From: Pseudomonadota bacterium
GTDB taxonomy: Bacteria; Pseudomonadota; Alphaproteobacteria; Acetobacterales; Acetobacteraceae
Direction of reading: 5' to 3'
Assembly (NCBI GenBank): GCA_021808985.1
Contig: JAKBAQ010000159.1
Coordinates: forward strand, 1-6,537
Length of the DNA: 6,537 nt
The position numbers were made by a program, and so were the translations under genes. Position 1 is the first letter of the stretch, and each line of letters opens with the position of its first letter. Positions 5,487 to 6,537 of the stretch are shown in pieces. The notes under the pieces were generated by a model that worked only from the letters and a program-made list of their open reading frames with translations, searched no databases and was not told where the DNA came from.

Positions 5487-6537
5487 ATGATTCTCTTGGT
5501 TTTGCTGGCCGCCGTGGCGGCGGGGCTGGCCGTGGTGTACTGGCGCGACACGCACCAGCAAAAGCACACGGTGCTGCGTAATTTTCCCATTATCGGGCAT
5601 TTTCGCTACTTCGCCGAGACCTGGGGCGAATATATGCGCCAGTATCACTACCTGCCGGACTGGGCGGAGCGCCCGTTCAACCGGCTGGAGCGCAGCTGGG
5701 TGTACCGCTCGGCCAAGGGGGTTTCCAATCTGGTGAGCTTCGGCTCGGAGAATGTGCCGAGCTTCGTGTTCCGCAATGCCGCGTTTCCGGTGCTCGATGA
5801 GGAGGAGCGGCATTTTCCGGGCAAGCTCATCGGCATCACCAGCGGGCCGGGCGCCTGCGCGCAGCCTTACCTGGGGCGGCATTTCTTCAATATTTCGGGC
5901 ATGAGCTATGGCGCGCTGAGCCACGCGGCGGTGAGCGCGCTCTCGCGCGGGGCGAAGCTGGCGGGCGTGTGGATGAGCACCGGCGAGGGCGGGCTCTCCA
6001 AATACCATCTGGAGGGCGGGGCGGATATCGTGATGCAGATCGGCACCGCCAAATATGGCGTGCGCGATGCCAATGGCGCGCTCAGCGAGGAGCGGCTGCG
6101 CGAGATCGCGGCGATGCCGCAGGTGAAGATGTTCGAGCTGAAGCTGGCGCAGGGCGCCAAGCCGGGCAAGGGCGGCGTGCTGCCGGGCGCGAAGGTGACG
6201 GCCGAGATCGCCGCGATACGCGGCATCCCCGAGGGGCGCGACAGCATCTCCCCCAACCGCCACCGCGACATCGCCAACATCGCCGAGCTGGGCGCGTTCA
6301 TCGCGCGGGTGCGCGGGATCACCGGCAAGCCGGTGGGGGTTAAGTTCGTGGTCGGCGATCCGCGCTTTCTCGATGAATGGTTCGCCGATTGCGTGGAGAA
6401 CCCGGCGCATTGCCCGGACTATATTCAGGTGGATGGCGGCGAGGGCGGCACCGGTGCCGCGCCCGAGCCGCTGGCGGATTATATGGGGCTGCCGATAACC
6501 CAGGCGCTGCCCTATGCGGTGGCGCTGCGCGATGAGC
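5487..6537 (+). CDS. Membrane-anchored FMN-binding glutamate synthase family protein, YerD-like (partial, C-terminus beyond right edge)
   Basis: This protein has the FMN and 2-oxoglutarate-binding synthase domain of the glutamate synthase large subunit, without the glutaminase (Ntn) domain. 350 codons are visible; relatives are about 500-540 residues, so a third is missing, including the region where any Fe-S cysteines would lie. An N-terminal membrane segment (about 2-18, ILLVLLAAVAAGLAVVY) is followed by PFNRLERSWVYRSAKG (63-78). Core motifs are GMSYGALS (138-145), TGEGG (165-169), QIGTAKYGVR (184-193), KLAQGAKPGKGG (219-230), SPNRH (255-259) and DGGEGGTGAAP (316-326). The ATG at 5487 has a strong ribosome site, GGGAGG, 6 bases upstream. 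An in-frame ATG at 5460 is an alternative that would add 9 residues but lacks a ribosome site. The in vivo reaction of this family is not settled to my knowledge; an ammonia-dependent or other amino-acid oxidoreductase role is inference. Confidence 0.92.
   Translation, partial: MILLVLLAAVAAGLAVVYWRDTHQQKHTVLRNFPIIGHFRYFAETWGEYMRQYHYLPDWAERPFNRLERSWVYRSAKGVSNLVSFGSENVPSFVFRNAAFPVLDEEERHFPGKLIGITSGPGACAQPYLGRHFFNISGMSYGALSHAAVSALSRGAKLAGVWMSTGEGGLSKYHLEGGADIVMQIGTAKYGVRDANGALSEERLREIAAMPQVKMFELKLAQGAKPGKGGVLPGAKVTAEIAAIRGIPEGRDSISPNRHRDIANIAELGAFIARVRGITGKPVGVKFVVGDPRFLDEWFADCVENPAHCPDYIQVDGGEGGTGAAPEPLADYMGLPITQALPYAVALRDE

Noticed and set aside
5451..6410. 319-codon minus-strand open frame opposite the glutamate synthase-like gene
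   Set aside because: Arg/Ala/His-rich shadow with no family signature; the plus strand shows the full series of synthase motifs and a strong ribosome site.
1..6537. Search for CRISPR, tRNA, insertion sequence, phage, toxin-antitoxin or secondary-metabolism features
   Set aside because: No direct repeat arrays, transposase, integrase or RNA gene patterns were seen; almost every base is in a recognisable protein gene.

Overview
The window is GC-rich, protein-dense bacterial DNA. The mix of genes fits a Gram-negative alphaproteobacterium, and I lean towards the acetic acid bacteria (Acetobacteraceae) and relatives. The reasons are the lipid A gene lpxB, a tri-heme cytochrome c of the type that serves membrane-bound periplasmic dehydrogenases, and the codon style. 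This is inference from family content; no rRNA or other marker is present.

Layout. Six genes run leftwards (minus strand) from about 5378 to the left edge: ppk2 (polyphosphate:nucleotide phosphotransferase), hisI (phosphoribosyl-AMP cyclohydrolase), a tri-heme cytochrome c with an unassigned C-terminal extension, a GNAT acetyltransferase, a nitrilase-superfamily amidohydrolase, and lpxB (lipid-A-disaccharide synthase, cut by the window edge). Three junctions are 4-base start/stop overlaps (ppk2/hisI GTGA; GNAT/nitrilase and nitrilase/lpxB ATGA). The other two are short gaps of about 60 and 28 bases. I see no convincing terminator inside, so this looks like one co-transcribed unit with strong translational coupling. 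One gene runs rightwards from 5487 off the right edge: a membrane-anchored, glutaminase-less FMN-binding glutamate synthase-like protein (YerD type).

The 108-base divergent intergenic region (5379-5486) holds plausible sigma-70-type promoters for both directions. A perfect 15-base dyad lies between the two -35 elements, and an 11-base inverted repeat overlaps the two -10 regions. The ppk2 promoter would give a leaderless mRNA.

How the genes work together. There is no single obvious pathway. PPK2 recharges nucleotides from polyphosphate, HisI makes an early histidine intermediate, the cytochrome carries periplasmic electrons, and LpxB builds the outer membrane. The one clear functional unit is the GNAT plus nitrilase pair, which matches the two halves of the YhcX-type fusion protein. 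I found no CRISPR, mobile element, phage, toxin-antitoxin, RNA gene or defence island. The points most worth following are the cytochrome tail domain, the start of the GNAT gene (possible ATT start), and the symmetric divergent promoter.
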